Of a DNA stretch of 64,000 nt, positions 44,835-54,505 are shown piece by piece; position 1 is the first letter of the stretch; each line of letters opens with the position of its first letter. The position numbers and the translations under genes are program-made. The stretch is from Blepharisma stoltei (lineage: Eukaryota; Ciliophora; Heterotrichea; Heterotrichida; Blepharismidae). Location of the stretch: positions 186,001-250,000 of the forward strand of contig CAJZBQ010000006.1 in the NCBI GenBank assembly GCA_914767885.1. Direction: 5' to 3'. The notes under the pieces were generated by a model. That model worked only from the letters and a program-made list of their open reading frames with translations, searched no databases and was not told the DNA's origin.

Positions 44835-47800
44835 ATGGTAGAAAGGATTAGAGGCTTATTCAAGGGCTCTCAATTTGTAGCTTCAGGATCACTGATTAAG
44901 CTTGCAGATATCCCCAACGATTTTTACGCCAAATCTACTATCTTTATGAATGCCAAGATCACAATAAAAAATTGAAAAATTCATATAAAAAATGATGATT
45001 ACGACCCAGATCAAGAACAATCTGAGTTTCTCTCATTTGAGATTGATGAAGAAATGGAAATGGCTCATTTCACAGTTTTTGACTATGATCAAACCCAAAT
45101 AGACTCTGTGAAATGAAAAAATCTGAATACTTTTATTATAGAGACAGCTTCTATAATTGGCTTTGAATTCAGCTCTCCAAATGAATGTCAAAAATTTCTG
45201 AATTTAATTCAGGAAATGGTTAATATACAAGAAGAAGGCGTAAAGCGATTTGAAGACAGACCAAAAAATCTTAAGCCAGCTCAGAATAAGCTGAACGCCT
45301 CAACACAATTGCCACCAAGTCTTAATAAAGAAAAGACTCAAATAAAGCCTCAGCCACTGCAAAAAGAAGAGGAAGATAAGATACAAAGAGATTTTAATTT
45401 TAAGGAAAAAGTTATTTTTCAATTGCAAAATCTTTATACCCCAGACCAGATCGTTTTTTGTTCTCCTGGAAACTTATATTTAAATTTAGAAAATACCAGA
45501 GAACAGTATGAAGAAGGGATAGGCTTTTTAGTGGTAAAACATGAAGAATTTTCATATACGCTTGATTTGGTAAGAGAATCAAAAATCATTATGAGGAATG
45601 TTATGGATAAAGACTTTGCGTATGAAATTGATGCTTATAATCATACCATTTCTTGAATTGAGCAAGCTAATAATACACAACGATATTGGACTGGATATCT
45701 GATAGAAAATATATTTCATCTGCAAACTTTGTTTCTTGTTGCTCAATTTGAAAGCTCAAGATATCTCAGTGTGGAAGTTGACTTATCTGCTGACTTTTGC
45801 AATCGGATTGTAAAAATATTCGTCATTTCTTTTTAAAATTTTCTTATTAAAATAATTTTGCAATTTAAATAATAAAAATATTTTCTCTAGAGCACAAATG
45901 TCTATAGTTTGTAATAAAGTTCGTGTTATTAAAAATTTCAAATCAATATTATATAACCAAAATTTTAATAATATTGGCTCATCCAAGAGGAGGAGTGAGG
46001 ATAAAGAATGGCTTAAAAAGGAAGATTCTGATCAAGAAGAGATCTCAGATGGCGATGAAATGGAAATTGAGTATCGAAATGAGCTGAGGTCTGAAGAAGT
46101 AACTGGTTGCATTCTAGACAGTGCAACTTATTATGGAAGCCCATACATGCTTACAGCAAAGGAGAATAGCATAGGAGTTTATCAGTTAGGCTACGAGTCT
46201 TTGAACTTGGTGAATGACATCCCAGTCAAATATAATCGAAAAATCGTCCAGCCAAGCCAGCTTTTATTCCATCAGCAAGGCTCAAAGCTTCTTCTGCTAA
46301 ATAATAAAGACAAAAACGGAATTTTTGAAATGGATATGAATAGAAATGGTGAAATAGTGCAAAAATATTCACCAGGCAAAGGTGATATTGTATCAATATA
46401 GCGTCTTCACCTTTATAACCTCCCTTGATGCTGATTTTTTATAGCAATTTGGAGATCTGAAGAGCCACCTAAAAGTGAAAAGTCAACTCCAAGTTGACAA
46501 ATCTGGCAAAAGGGTGTGCTTTTGCCAACTTGAAGTTTACTTGTCACCTTTATGCGGCTCGTCAGAGCTTCAGATTGCTATGAAAAACTCAGCGTCAAGG
46601 CATGCTATAGTGGTGTAGACACTATATGTTCTCATGAGAAACTATCTCAGCTTACAATTGATCCCCTGTTTTTAGCAATGGGCGAAAATTCTTTATTTAC
46701 CATCGACACAAGAATGTCAGGGAAAAAGCAAGTTTGTGAAAGTAAATTATACGCAAAAAATTACCATTTTACTTGCTTATCGACTACAATTGATGGCAAT
46801 ATTACACGACTAATTAGGAATTTCAAGGTGATACTATCTTCTTCAGCGAAAATAACAAAACCTCCCTTTTAACTCCCCAGTTGATGATATCGACTGCCAT
46901 CTTGTCCAGCAAGCATTTCAGATAACTCTTTCAAAAGGGCTAGAAAAGCCTTCACCGGTTGTGTTGACGTTGCTCCAAACTTGACTTCTACGCGTGTTCC
47001 GCCTAAGGGTCTTATATTATCTTGTCTTATTCAGCAGGCAGAGCCTTATGGGCCTTTTTCCAAGTTACTCCAGGATCTCCAATTTCCACTTCCAATTTTT
47101 GCCTTACTTTTTGCTTCCGCTTCTGATTCAATTTCTTCTTCAATTACTCTTCAATTTCTGCTTTCATTTTTGCTTCATTTTCTGCCTCAATTTCTGCTTT
47201 ACTTTCTGCTTTAATTTCTGCTTCAATTTTGGTTCCATTTTCCGCTCCAATTTTGGATTCGATAGTTGCTCCAGTTTTTGCTTCGATTTTTGCTTCAATT
47301 CTTACTCCAATTTCTGACTAGATCCCTGCATAAATTTCTGTTTCAATTTCTGATTCAATTTGTTCTTCAATTTCGGATTCAATTTGTGCTTCAATTTTTG
47401 CTTCAATGTTTGTTCTTCAATTTCGGGTTCAATTTGTGCTTCAATTTTTGCTTCAATGTTTGCTTCATTTTCTGCTCCAGTTTTTTTCTTGGTTTTTGCT
47501 TCAATTTTTGCTCCAATTCCTGCTCTAGTTCCTGCTCAGATTCCTGCATCAATTCCCGTTTCAGCCCCTGCTTTATTTCCTGCTTCGACTTCTGTTCCGA
47601 TTTTTCCTCATTCCGTTGAACCATAGCCGCACAAATTAGTTTCTCACACTTCACGCAAACTAGCTTAGCATTCATTCCTTTCGTGTCTTCTGGCTTAAAT
47701 GCAATGATTTCATCATTCCTTAGCACTTCTCCTTGAAGTCTTCCAATTTTTAATAGCAATTCTTGCTCCCAATACGCATCAATATTTTCTTCTCCTTGTG

Positions 47801-49175
47801 CACCTTTTACTGCTAAAAGCTCAAGAGCTTGCTCGAAGTCTCCTTGAGTTAGTTTCAATGCTTCTTTTGCTTTGTCTTCTCCAAATCCTAAGTCTTCTAA
47901 GATTTCAATGTCCATTTCCAATATTTCCGATTCATCCAATCACTCAGTTCGTCTTCATAATCTTCATAAGAATCTCCATATTCATCAAAATCATCTGAAT
48001 AGCAGTCAATTTCTTCACCAGCATCCTCAAAACGACACAATTCTGGGTTTTCAGTCAAGACGGTTTTGTTTTTGTTGGACCCTTTAGGTTCCATGACCTA
48101 ATAAAATAAAAAAGTTCGCCTAAGGGTCACCCTCCTTGGGTGTGTCAAACGGTAAAACTCCTATACGTCATAATGCCCTTAGGCCAAGGACTTACCCTAT
48201 GCGATAAGCCATATTTGGCATTCTGGATAAAGGTGCACCAAATAAACCGAGCCCTTTAATAATAAAATTCTCACTCCCCTCCGTGAGCGAACAAAACCAT
48301 TTGAAAATCCCTATTTCTGCCAAAAAACCCACCCTCTGTGAGGTAACAAAAATTTTCGTGAAAAAAAAAATTTTATATATAAGTGATAATTTCTATAATG
48401 AAATCCCTAGCTAATTCTGTTTAATTTAAACAACTTGCACTCTAAAACATAAATTTTACAAATTAAATTAATAAATGCTTTCCATTCTTTGTAAAGTTCA
48501 AAAAAAAAATTATTATAAACTTTATATATCCTCCTGAGCAAACAAAAACATTTTGCTCGATCACAGAGGGGGTGGGAGTCAAAGGAGGAGGGGTTTACGG
48601 AGTTAACCATTTCCGTACCTAGCCATTTTATTATTTATGACGACAATATTACAGTTGGGAACAAAACAGGCGAAATTAGAATGTATAAACAAATTGGAGA
48701 AAATTCCAGAAACAATTTGCCAGGATTTGGCGAGGGAATCACAAGCATTGATGCTACAAAGGATGGGTCTTGAATTCTCGCCACAACTGATAAGTTCCTA
48801 ATTGCAACCCCCACACAAAGCAACGAAGGTGAGTCTGGATTTCTCAAAAAGCTTGGCAAAAAGAAACAAAAACCTAGAAAACTTGTCTTAAAGCCAGAAG
48901 ATATCTATAAGTATCAGCTTACAAACCATAAATTCACAGCTGCTAGATTCGATGTCGCTGAAAGGGACGAAGAGAGTGTGATCATCACATCTAGAGGCAA
49001 ATTTCTTATAATATGGAATTTCAATAGTATTAAAAAAGGAAAGCTTGACAATTATAAGGTTAAAGAAATTCCAGAAGAGCCTATTAAAAATGAGTTCAAG
49101 TTCAATGAGAAAAATTCATGGACCACACATTTAAGGGCATTGCGATTTCAACGTAACAATTTTGGATTTGAGTAA
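44835..49175 (+). CDS. VID27: VID27-family protein, interrupted by three IESs
   Basis: 708 residues once 139 bp (45813-45951), 228 bp (46399-46626) and 1847 bp (46807-48653) are removed; the total 2127 nt is a multiple of three. The N-terminal half has a PH-like region. The C-terminal VID27 domain is a WD40-like propeller: Y-M-L-T-A-K-E-N-S-I-G-V-Y-Q, then S-L-F-T-I-D-T-R-M-S-G, T-V-G-N-K-T-G-E-I-R-M-Y, and D-G-S-W-I-L-A-T-T with Trp as UGA. Yeast Vid27 is cytoplasmic and of unclear role. The family match continues across every proposed junction, which strongly supports them. The start ATG is 128 bases after UBE2J on the same strand. Confidence 0.88.
45813..45951. other. TA-flanked IES, about 139 bp, in VID27
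   Basis: TA at 45811-45812 and 45950-45951 (45947 also possible). Excision joins C-N-R-I-V to Y-N-Q-N-F-N-N-I-G-S-S in frame; the left frame otherwise meets TAA at once. Confidence 0.65.
46399..46626. mobile_element. 228-bp IES with terminal inverted repeats, in VID27
   Basis: TA at 46397-46398 and 46625-46626. Ends are inverted: TATAGCGTCTTCACC at the left, and GGTGTAGACACTATA at the right, which is the complement of TATAGTGTCTACACC. A second inner palindrome uses CAACTCCAAGTTGACA and CCAACTTGAAGTTTAC. It belongs to no other family seen here. Excision joins D-I-V-S-I to C-S-H-E-K-L-S in frame. Confidence 0.8.
46869..46997 (-). pseudogene. short coding-like fragment inside the VID27 insertion
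   Basis: A minus-strand frame ending in TAA with protein-like composition (FGATSTQPVKAFLALLKELS and on to G-Q-D-G-S-R-Y-H). It may be the 3' end of the UBA gene beyond the low-complexity tract, or a separate fragment. No start codon; family not recognised. Confidence 0.3.
47000..47630. repeat. low-complexity hexamer-type repeat tract
   Basis: On the plus strand it is made of variations of TTTCTGCTTCAA/TTTTTGCTTCAA; on the minus strand GAAATTGAAGCAAAA-type units. It produces open frames on several frames of both strands (I-E-A-K-I-E-A-Q repeats or K-L-K-Q repeats), so those frames are not evidence of genes. It forms the 3' part of the UBA gene's frame and may have grown by slippage. The unit size looks like 6 with 12 and 24 base higher orders. 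Confidence 0.7.
47403..48094 (-). pseudogene. UBA-domain protein gene (frameshifted) inside the VID27 insertion
   Basis: ATG at 48092-48094 begins M-E-P-K-G-S-N-K-N-K-T, followed by an acidic stretch rich in D/E/Y. In another frame, from about 47941, it continues into a clear UBA domain: E-I-L-E-D-L-G-F-G-E-D-K-A-K-E-A-L-K with G-D-F-E-Q-A-L-E-L-L. A one-base gain near 47945 would join them, so this is a frameshifted gene or a base error. A Cys pair, V-C-V-K-C, and a long K/E/Q low-complexity tail follow. UBA domains bind ubiquitin. Being inside an excised segment, it would be germline-limited. Confidence 0.6.
48105..48260. repeat. dispersed repeat, family B, copy 2
   Basis: The reverse complement matches 23423-23565 in several ordered blocks, including GCATAGGGTA and GTGACCCTTAGGCG. 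The CGCCTAAGGGTC edge also appears on its own at 46999-47011, suggesting a third, truncated copy. No coding potential. Confidence 0.7.
48272..48580. mobile_element. MITE (CTCCC/CCGTGAG family) nested in the VID27 insertion
   Basis: Left end CTCACTCCCCTCCGTGAGCG, right end TCGATCACAGAGGGGGTGGGAGTC, with the family interior (ACCATTTGAAAATCCC, AAAACCCACCCTCTGTGAG, ATAATGAAATCCCTAGC). The flanking dinucleotide is TC on both sides rather than TA, so the ends have mutated or the copy is no longer separately excised. Confidence 0.8.
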
Positions 49176-49380
49176 TTATAGTGAATTGCAATGAGTAAAG
49201 GCATTCATATTATTAGCTTCATACTATATAAAAATAGGATAAAGATTACCATTAAGTATTTTTTATTTATTATAATTAGGTATATTAAATAAATAAATTA
49301 TGATATTTTAAATGGAAGAATTTAGAAGAAATTTTTGGGTGCGAGTAGCTTAGGTTTTAAACCTGATATTCTTTATTAAA

Positions 49381-51114
49381 ATGGAATTATCAAACAAAAT
49401 TTTAATTGCGCTTGGAAAAACAGATTTTAGAGAAAATTGCTTACTCCCCCTTCCATGAGAGAATAAACAATTTTGTTCACTCATGGTGAGCTAATTTTTT
49501 TTTTAAATTTATTATAATAAATTTTTGTTTTCGAATTTAAAAAAATCCCAATTTGCAAAAATTGAGAAGTAAAAATTAATATAATTTGTAAAATTATGTT
49601 TTAAAATGCAAGTTGTTAAAATTAAACAGAATTAGCTAGAGATCATGAAATAATTATCACTTATATATCGAAATATTGTTTTTTAAAAAATTTTGTTCGC
49701 TCAAGGAAGGTGGGATTTTTCCAATAGCTTTGTTGGCTTACAGAGGGGGAATTAAAAACTTATTCAATATATTTCAAAGATACTGCACGATAGGCTAGGA
49801 TTTACAAATTATAGCGAAATTGCGCTACAGGCAAATATATTATCAATGAACATTTCAATTGCTCGCAAAGTTCTGAGATTTGGACTTCCTTTAGGAGTTA
49901 TGATAATGCTTACGCTCATCTTCAAGTGTATAAACTTACTCCTTTAAATTGAAACAAAAAATCGGAAAGATTTCTATTTTTTGGTATTTTAACCCCCCTT
50001 TCAATTTGTGAATAATTTGAAGAAAAAAAATTGAAGGTGAAAATAGTGTTTTATAAAATTAGTTTTGCCCTAATTTAAGGTATAATGATATTTAAACACT
50101 ATTTCACACTGAATATAGATTAATTTTTTTAAATTAATTCTTCATGAAAATAAATTAAAATTATAAAAAATTAATCCCTTTAAATTGAAACAGGACTTTT
50201 GCTCCAATTTAAAGGGAAAAGTTAGATGAAATCTTATTGGAAAATTAATCCTGTTTTTAAGATAGGAAAAGAATTTTTAATATAAGATATCTTATATAAT
50301 ATTAATAAATTTACACTCAATATAAGTTTTATAAAATAAATTAGATTTTTTCAAATATTATTCATGTAAAAATTAAGTATAGATATCTCCCATGTATGGT
50401 TCAATAAGAGTAGAAGATTGGAGAGGGAAGCTCTCCAGTTGGTTAAGCCACTCAAGTTAATCAAATCTACATGAGAGACGCTTATTTTTCAACTCTCCAA
50501 TTCCCCGCCCTTACAAGGCAATACATGGGTGAAACCTATACTTATATCTTAATCTCTTTATGAGTGAGAAAATATTCTCGCTCGCCGTCAAGGGGAGGTG
50601 TAGAAAAAGGTACAGATTGAAGAATTTTAGTAAAATAGAGTGATCAAGTGACATAATTTCTCTGATATTTTTATTCGCAGACCATCTTCTTTACTTTCAA
50701 CAAATAAAAGTTATTGGAATTCCTATTGATTCTAATTGAACGATGATTGTTGAAATTGTAAGGAATCTTGCCTGATTGCTGAAAAGCATTGTAACTATAG
50801 TAAGTGACTCTATCAAGATACATAAATTGCAGATAAAAATACATCAAGTTGTTAAGCTAGCCCATCGAAATGAAAATTCTGAGCTTATTTATAAGCAAGC
50901 TAAAGAGGATTACAAACAATTGTTAATACAAAACAATCTTTTAGTATGAAATTTTCTTAAATCAATCTTAGAAATCCCAATCCCAATATATTATTTAGAC
51001 CAAGCCAGAGGATACTCAACTCTTGTTGGTATCTTAGGCTCCTTTTCTGCCTTAATAGGAATAAACCAATCATGGAAACAAATACATAATTTAAACACCC
51101 AACTAAGGATTTAA
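49381..51114 (+). CDS. PEX11: PEX11-family peroxisomal membrane protein
   Basis: About 240 residues after removing a 311-bp MITE (49444-49754) and a 699-bp segment (49939-50637). The PEX11 signature is clear after the first junction: L-I-Q-Y-I-S-K-I-L then ALQANILSMNISIARKVLRF. After the second junction come D-I-I-S-L-I-F-L-F-A-D-H-L-L-Y-F and a C-terminal membrane helix, GYSTLVGILGSFSALIGI. Three UGA codons are Trp. PEX11 shapes and divides peroxisomes. One extra A follows the MITE (TTA then AAAA where three A are expected), leaving 724 nt rather than 723: assembly error or a real defect. Confidence 0.85.
49444..49754. mobile_element. MITE (CTCCC family) acting as IES in PEX11, 311 bp
   Basis: TA at 49442-49443 and 49753-49754; ends TTACTCCCCCTTCCATGAGAG and TTACAGAGGGGGAATTA, with the family interior GTTTTAAAATGCAAGTTG and AATTAAACAGAATTAGCTAG. 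Confidence 0.88.
49939..50637. other. 699-bp IES in PEX11, beginning with another MITE type
   Basis: TA at 49937-49938 and 50636-50637; excision joins F-K-C-I-N-L to E-W-S-S-D-I-I-S. The first 286 bp (49939-50224) form an inverted-repeat element with ends CTCCTTTAAATTGAAAC and CCAATTTAAAGGGAAAAG, plus inner copies of CTTTAAATTG. The rest (50225-50637) is unrelated and has local inverted repeats such as CCCATGTAT/ATACATGGG and GAGAGGGAAGCTCTC. It may be two adjacent or nested elements removed together. Confidence 0.7.
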
Positions 51115-51169
51115 TAATAAATATATTATGTGGAGAGCAACAAGCTGGAATCCTCCTTATATACACTTG

Positions 51170-52282
51170 CAATGTGGCTGTGGAAAAGAATGGGGCCTTG
51201 AAGACATGTTTTTTTGCTTTCCGTAATTTTTATGCAGCTGCTCTAAAGCTTTATGCCCTTATTGTGTTACTGAAGAAATAGATTCCTTTTATTGCAGAAA
51301 TTGCATGGAAAACATGCCTAATACAGAAGCCTTTGCATTTAAAAACAAGTGTGCACGATGTTTTCAATGCCCAGCTTGTTTTAGTACTCTGCAAATATTG
51401 TTGAACTCGACAAGACAGCAAAAACTTTACCATTTTGGATGCCAAAGCTGCTATTGAGACTCAATGAGCTTAGGACTCTTTGGGAATTCATTAAATGAGC
51501 TTCTTATGTCAAACCAAGATTATTTTATGAAAGATAACCCTCTGCAAGACCAGCTGAAAATATTAATTGATACCTATAAGGAAGCCTGTAGAAATCGAAG
51601 AAAAATTGGAGTTAAATATTTACAAAAAGAAACATGGACTTTTGAAGATTTAGAAAACTCAGTGCAGCCAAAGCCTCTTATTAATCCTGTACAGAGAATT
51701 GAACACCAAAGTCCTGGCTTTGATGAATTGCTAAATGAAGATATTAATTACAATGAAATTACTTCAATGCAACAAAGGCTATCAAACGCAGGAGCTCAGC
51801 CCAGAGAGTTAAATAAAGCCTCAGCTCAGCCTATCCCACTTTTGACCAGACGGTCAAAAAGATGCAAATATTGCAAAAAATACGTAGTAAAGCCTGAAAC
51901 AAACCAGTCATTTTCTAACCCGTTTAAAATGGAAAATTTACTTGTATATTTTTTCCCACGAATTTATATAAGAGAAATAAAAAGCAATTCATTAATTTTG
52001 CTTTTGATAAACCCTACTGCAGCTGTTGCCTATATAAGGCTAGAAGGTGACAAAGTGCCTCCTTCTGAGCTTCATCTGGATTCATATGATCCTGTTATGG
52101 ATTTAGTCACTAGTGAAGGGTCAAGTTTAGACGAATCTTTAATCATAGAAAGAGAAAAAAATACAATTTCTATTGAAGTCGGGAAACCCTCAAACGACAT
52201 CTGGATCAGTGCATTTTGGAAGTTTATGAGAGGTCAAGATGTCAAAGAATTTGAAATAAAAATACATATTAAATTAGCTTAA
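51170..52282 (+). CDS. DCTN4: dynactin subunit 4 (p62)
   Basis: 365 residues with a 15-nt intron (51223-51237, GTAATTTTTATGCAG). The start at 51170 (M-W-L-C-G-K-E-W-G) is chosen because the upstream ATG at 51126 is in a different frame. A Cys-rich zinc-binding N-terminus (C-S-K-A-L-C-P-Y-C, FYCRNCMENMP, K-C-A-R-C-F-Q-C-P-A-C) and the central R-R-S-K-R-C-K-Y-C match dynactin p62, a pointed-end subunit of the complex that links dynein to cargo. One UGA is read as Trp (C-Y-W-D-S). It begins 55 bases after the PEX11 stop and ends 8 bases before the next start. Confidence 0.9.
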
Positions 52283-52290
52283 ATTTTATT

Positions 52291-53709
52291 ATGAGTCAAA
52301 ATTCTTGCAAATACCACCCTACTAAGCCTTCAAAAAATTGCCGAATCTGCAAATCTATTGGGAATATTCCGGAAACTTTAACACAAACATCGCATTTAGA
52401 ATTTATTAAGCCTGAAAAGAAGCAGCATGGACCCATGCCAATGTATGGAGACCCACATACTTGGAATTTAAGCTCTTTGATGAGGAAAAATGTATTATCA
52501 GCGCCTTATTTCAATGAGCTATTTAGTATGAAAACTCTGAATGAAGTCTTGGAACAAATAGAAATAAATATCACTTATGTGGTCCCATGAATCCCTGGCA
52601 CTAATAACACCCCAAGTAGCTTTTTCTGCTGTTTAGTAAAATTATTTATGATGAAGCTGACTGAAGGTCAGCTCAGTTTTTTGATGGAAAATCAAAATCC
52701 TTATATTAGATGTGCAGGGTTCTTATATTTAAGATTCGTTGGAAATCCACAAGAACTGTGGGACAGGCTTCAGCACTATACAGTTGATAATCAAAAATTT
52801 TCGCCTTCTCATGGGGAAGAGACCACAATAGGTGAATTTGTAGAAAAACTTCTCACAGATCAATCTTTTTATTCTTTACAACTACCTAGGATTCCTGTTC
52901 CTTTGCAAAGAGAAATAAGCAAACGATGCTTATTATTAAAAAAGAGAAGGGAAAGGTTTCTCTTAAACTCGCAAATTGAATTTGAGAAAAATTCACGAAT
53001 ATGGATCCATATGGATGATGGAACTGTTAAAGAAGGAATATTTAAGCATAAGGAAGCTAGGAAGGCTCATGTGCTTGTGAACGAAAAAAATTTGCATGTA
53101 AATTTAGGAGATATTGACTCCTTCTTCGTGATCGAGCAAAATCATTGGAAAATCCCTATATTTTGGGTAAAATAACCCTCCATAAGAGAGCAAAAAATTT
53201 TTTATGAAAATATAATTTAATATATAATTATTTAAAAAATAAATTTTTACAAATTTAAAAAAATTTTCACTTTCGAATTGAGTTTTTTAATTCGAAAAAA
53301 ATAATTAAGCTCCCTTCTTAAATGAACAAAATTATTTTGCTCCTTAAGAGATGGGGTGAGTGAGCAAAGCTTGACGTATTCTGCTTTAAATGAGGATTTA
53401 GATGAAAAAATCAAAGAAATGGAAGCCAAATCAGCGATTGCAACTGGAAAATATGACTATATTAAAAAAAGTGCCACTTTTAGACTTACAGAGCCTATAG
53501 CACAAAAACGAGGAAGGTCTCCTTCTCCAGAGCAAGAAATCGTTGAAAAAGTTCATCACTTATCAGCAGAGCAAATTGAAAGGCTGGAAAAAATAAAGAG
53601 CAGCTATTTGTCTGAGGAAAACGAGGGGGTCGATCTAGCAACAACTTTGGCTCCACAAAAGCGTCACCATGGAGATGAAATTGGCCCTGAAATACTTAAA
53701 TTAGGATAG
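52291..53709 (+). CDS. PRP38: PRP38B-like pre-mRNA splicing factor
   Basis: Firm PRP38 domain from 52291: MYGDPHTWNLSSLMRKNVLS, S-A-P-Y-F-N-E-L, V-V-P-W-I-P-G (Trp as UGA), LVKLFMMKLTEGQLSFLM and LPRIPVPLQREI. PRP38 joins the U4/U6.U5 tri-snRNP and is needed for spliceosome activation. At about residue 272 the frame enters a MITE-like segment. Joining TTA at 53104 to TTA at 53344 (240 bp out) gives 392 residues with a C-terminal extension containing K-R-G-R-S-P-S-P-E-Q-E. If not removed, the protein instead ends within the MITE after 20 extra codons, at 53173-53175. The choice is uncertain. Confidence 0.8.
53107..53346. mobile_element. eroded MITE (CTCCC family) in PRP38B, about 240 bp
   Basis: Recognised by ACTCCTTCTTCGTGATCGAGC, CATTGGAAAATCCCTATATTTTGGG and AACCCTCCATAAGAGAG at the left, and TTTTGCTCCTTAAGAGATGGGGTGAGTGAG at the right. 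The usual TTACTCC and GGGGAGTTA ends are mutated; TA copies at 53105 and 53345 sit slightly outside them. Similar hexamers, GGAGAT and AGAGAT, follow each TA. Confidence 0.6.
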
Positions 53710-53906
53710 CACCAAATAAAATCATAAATCTCTGTTTTATTTAAATATCAGATAATTTCTCAAGAGATTAATAAAAAGCAACTTAATTAATGTAATAAAT
53801 TTAAGCTGGGATATAGGGTAAATTATTAATTTGAAGCCAAATTTCAGCTATTATTATTTTTCTAGCCTTGCTCATTTTAATAATGAGGGAAGATATCTAG
53901 CAATAA

Positions 53907-54449
53907 ATGGAGTCTATGGCTCTATACCGTACTTTTATGCCGAAATACACGCATTACAGTAGCGATGGTGGAGGGAGAGATAATTATATTTCTGCAAATA
54001 ATGGAGGGTTCATCAGCTCATCTCCAACACAATCATTAAGTTTTAATGGCACTGGCTTGGGGAAAAATCGACGGTTTTACAGTCCTGTGCCCAAATTGCC
54101 TGCACCTATCACAAAGTATCACTCAGATGGCTCTGGAAGAGATATTTATATTGCACATAACAGTGGAGGCCTACAAGCTGCCTATATTCCTGGATCTTAT
54201 TCAAATCTATTTGCTGGATCATTGCGAAAACATCCTAGAGTAAGAAACCTTGAGTCAGATTCTTTTATGAAAGCAACTTTTAATTATCAAAGTAAGCAAT
54301 CTAGACAAAGTATGCGAAAAAATAAAAAAATTATAGATAAAGCCGTGCTAAGATTGAGCAGACAAAAAAGCATAAATCCTTCAAACTCGACTGAAAAGTT
54401 AAAATATAAAAGGCGATGCTCTGTGAGTTTCTATCAAACTATGAACTAG
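53907..54449 (+). CDS. protein with SDGxGRDxYI motif repeats (ciliary-type, function unknown)
   Basis: 180 residues, ATG start. Two copies of a short motif, YSSDGGGRDNYISANNGGF at residues 17-35 and YHSDGSGRDIYIAHNSGGL at about 71-89, separated by a Pro-rich linker. This S-D-G-x-G-R-D-x-Y-I-x-x-N-x-G-G motif is one I associate with proteins of motile protists and possibly with microtubule-bound ciliary proteins, but that is from memory and not shown by the sequence. The C-terminal half is basic (RKNKKIIDKAVLRLSRQKS). No intron or IES. Confidence 0.7.
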   Translation: MESMALYRTFMPKYTHYSSDGGGRDNYISANNGGFISSSPTQSLSFNGTGLGKNRRFYSPVPKLPAPITKYHSDGSGRDIYIAHNSGGLQAAYIPGSYSNLFAGSLRKHPRVRNLESDSFMKATFNYQSKQSRQSMRKNKKIIDKAVLRLSRQKSINPSNSTEKLKYKRRCSVSFYQTMN

Positions 54450-54505
54450 GTCGATTTATAATGAGATAATATTTGTGTTTTACGAAAAATCTTTATAATT
54501 CTAAA

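Larger units (their letters stand above)
46807..48653. mobile_element. 1847-bp composite insertion in VID27
   Basis: Flanked by the direct repeat CAATATTACA (46797-46806 and 48644-48653), which contains TA and lies in the same codon phase on both sides. It contains a minus-strand UBA-domain gene, a low-complexity tract, a family B repeat and a CTCCC-family MITE. Removal restores I-D-G-N-I-T-V-G-N-K-T-G in the VID27 propeller. Confidence 0.82.

Noticed and set aside
46981-47626. Several overlapping plus-strand open frames rich in Phe/Cys/Ser
   Set aside because: They come from a simple hexamer-type repeat open in many frames on both strands; codon content is repeat-driven.
51126-51169. Upstream ATG for dynactin p62 (51126)
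   Set aside because: It is two bases out of frame with the zinc-binding region; the ATG at 51170 is in frame and needs no frameshift.
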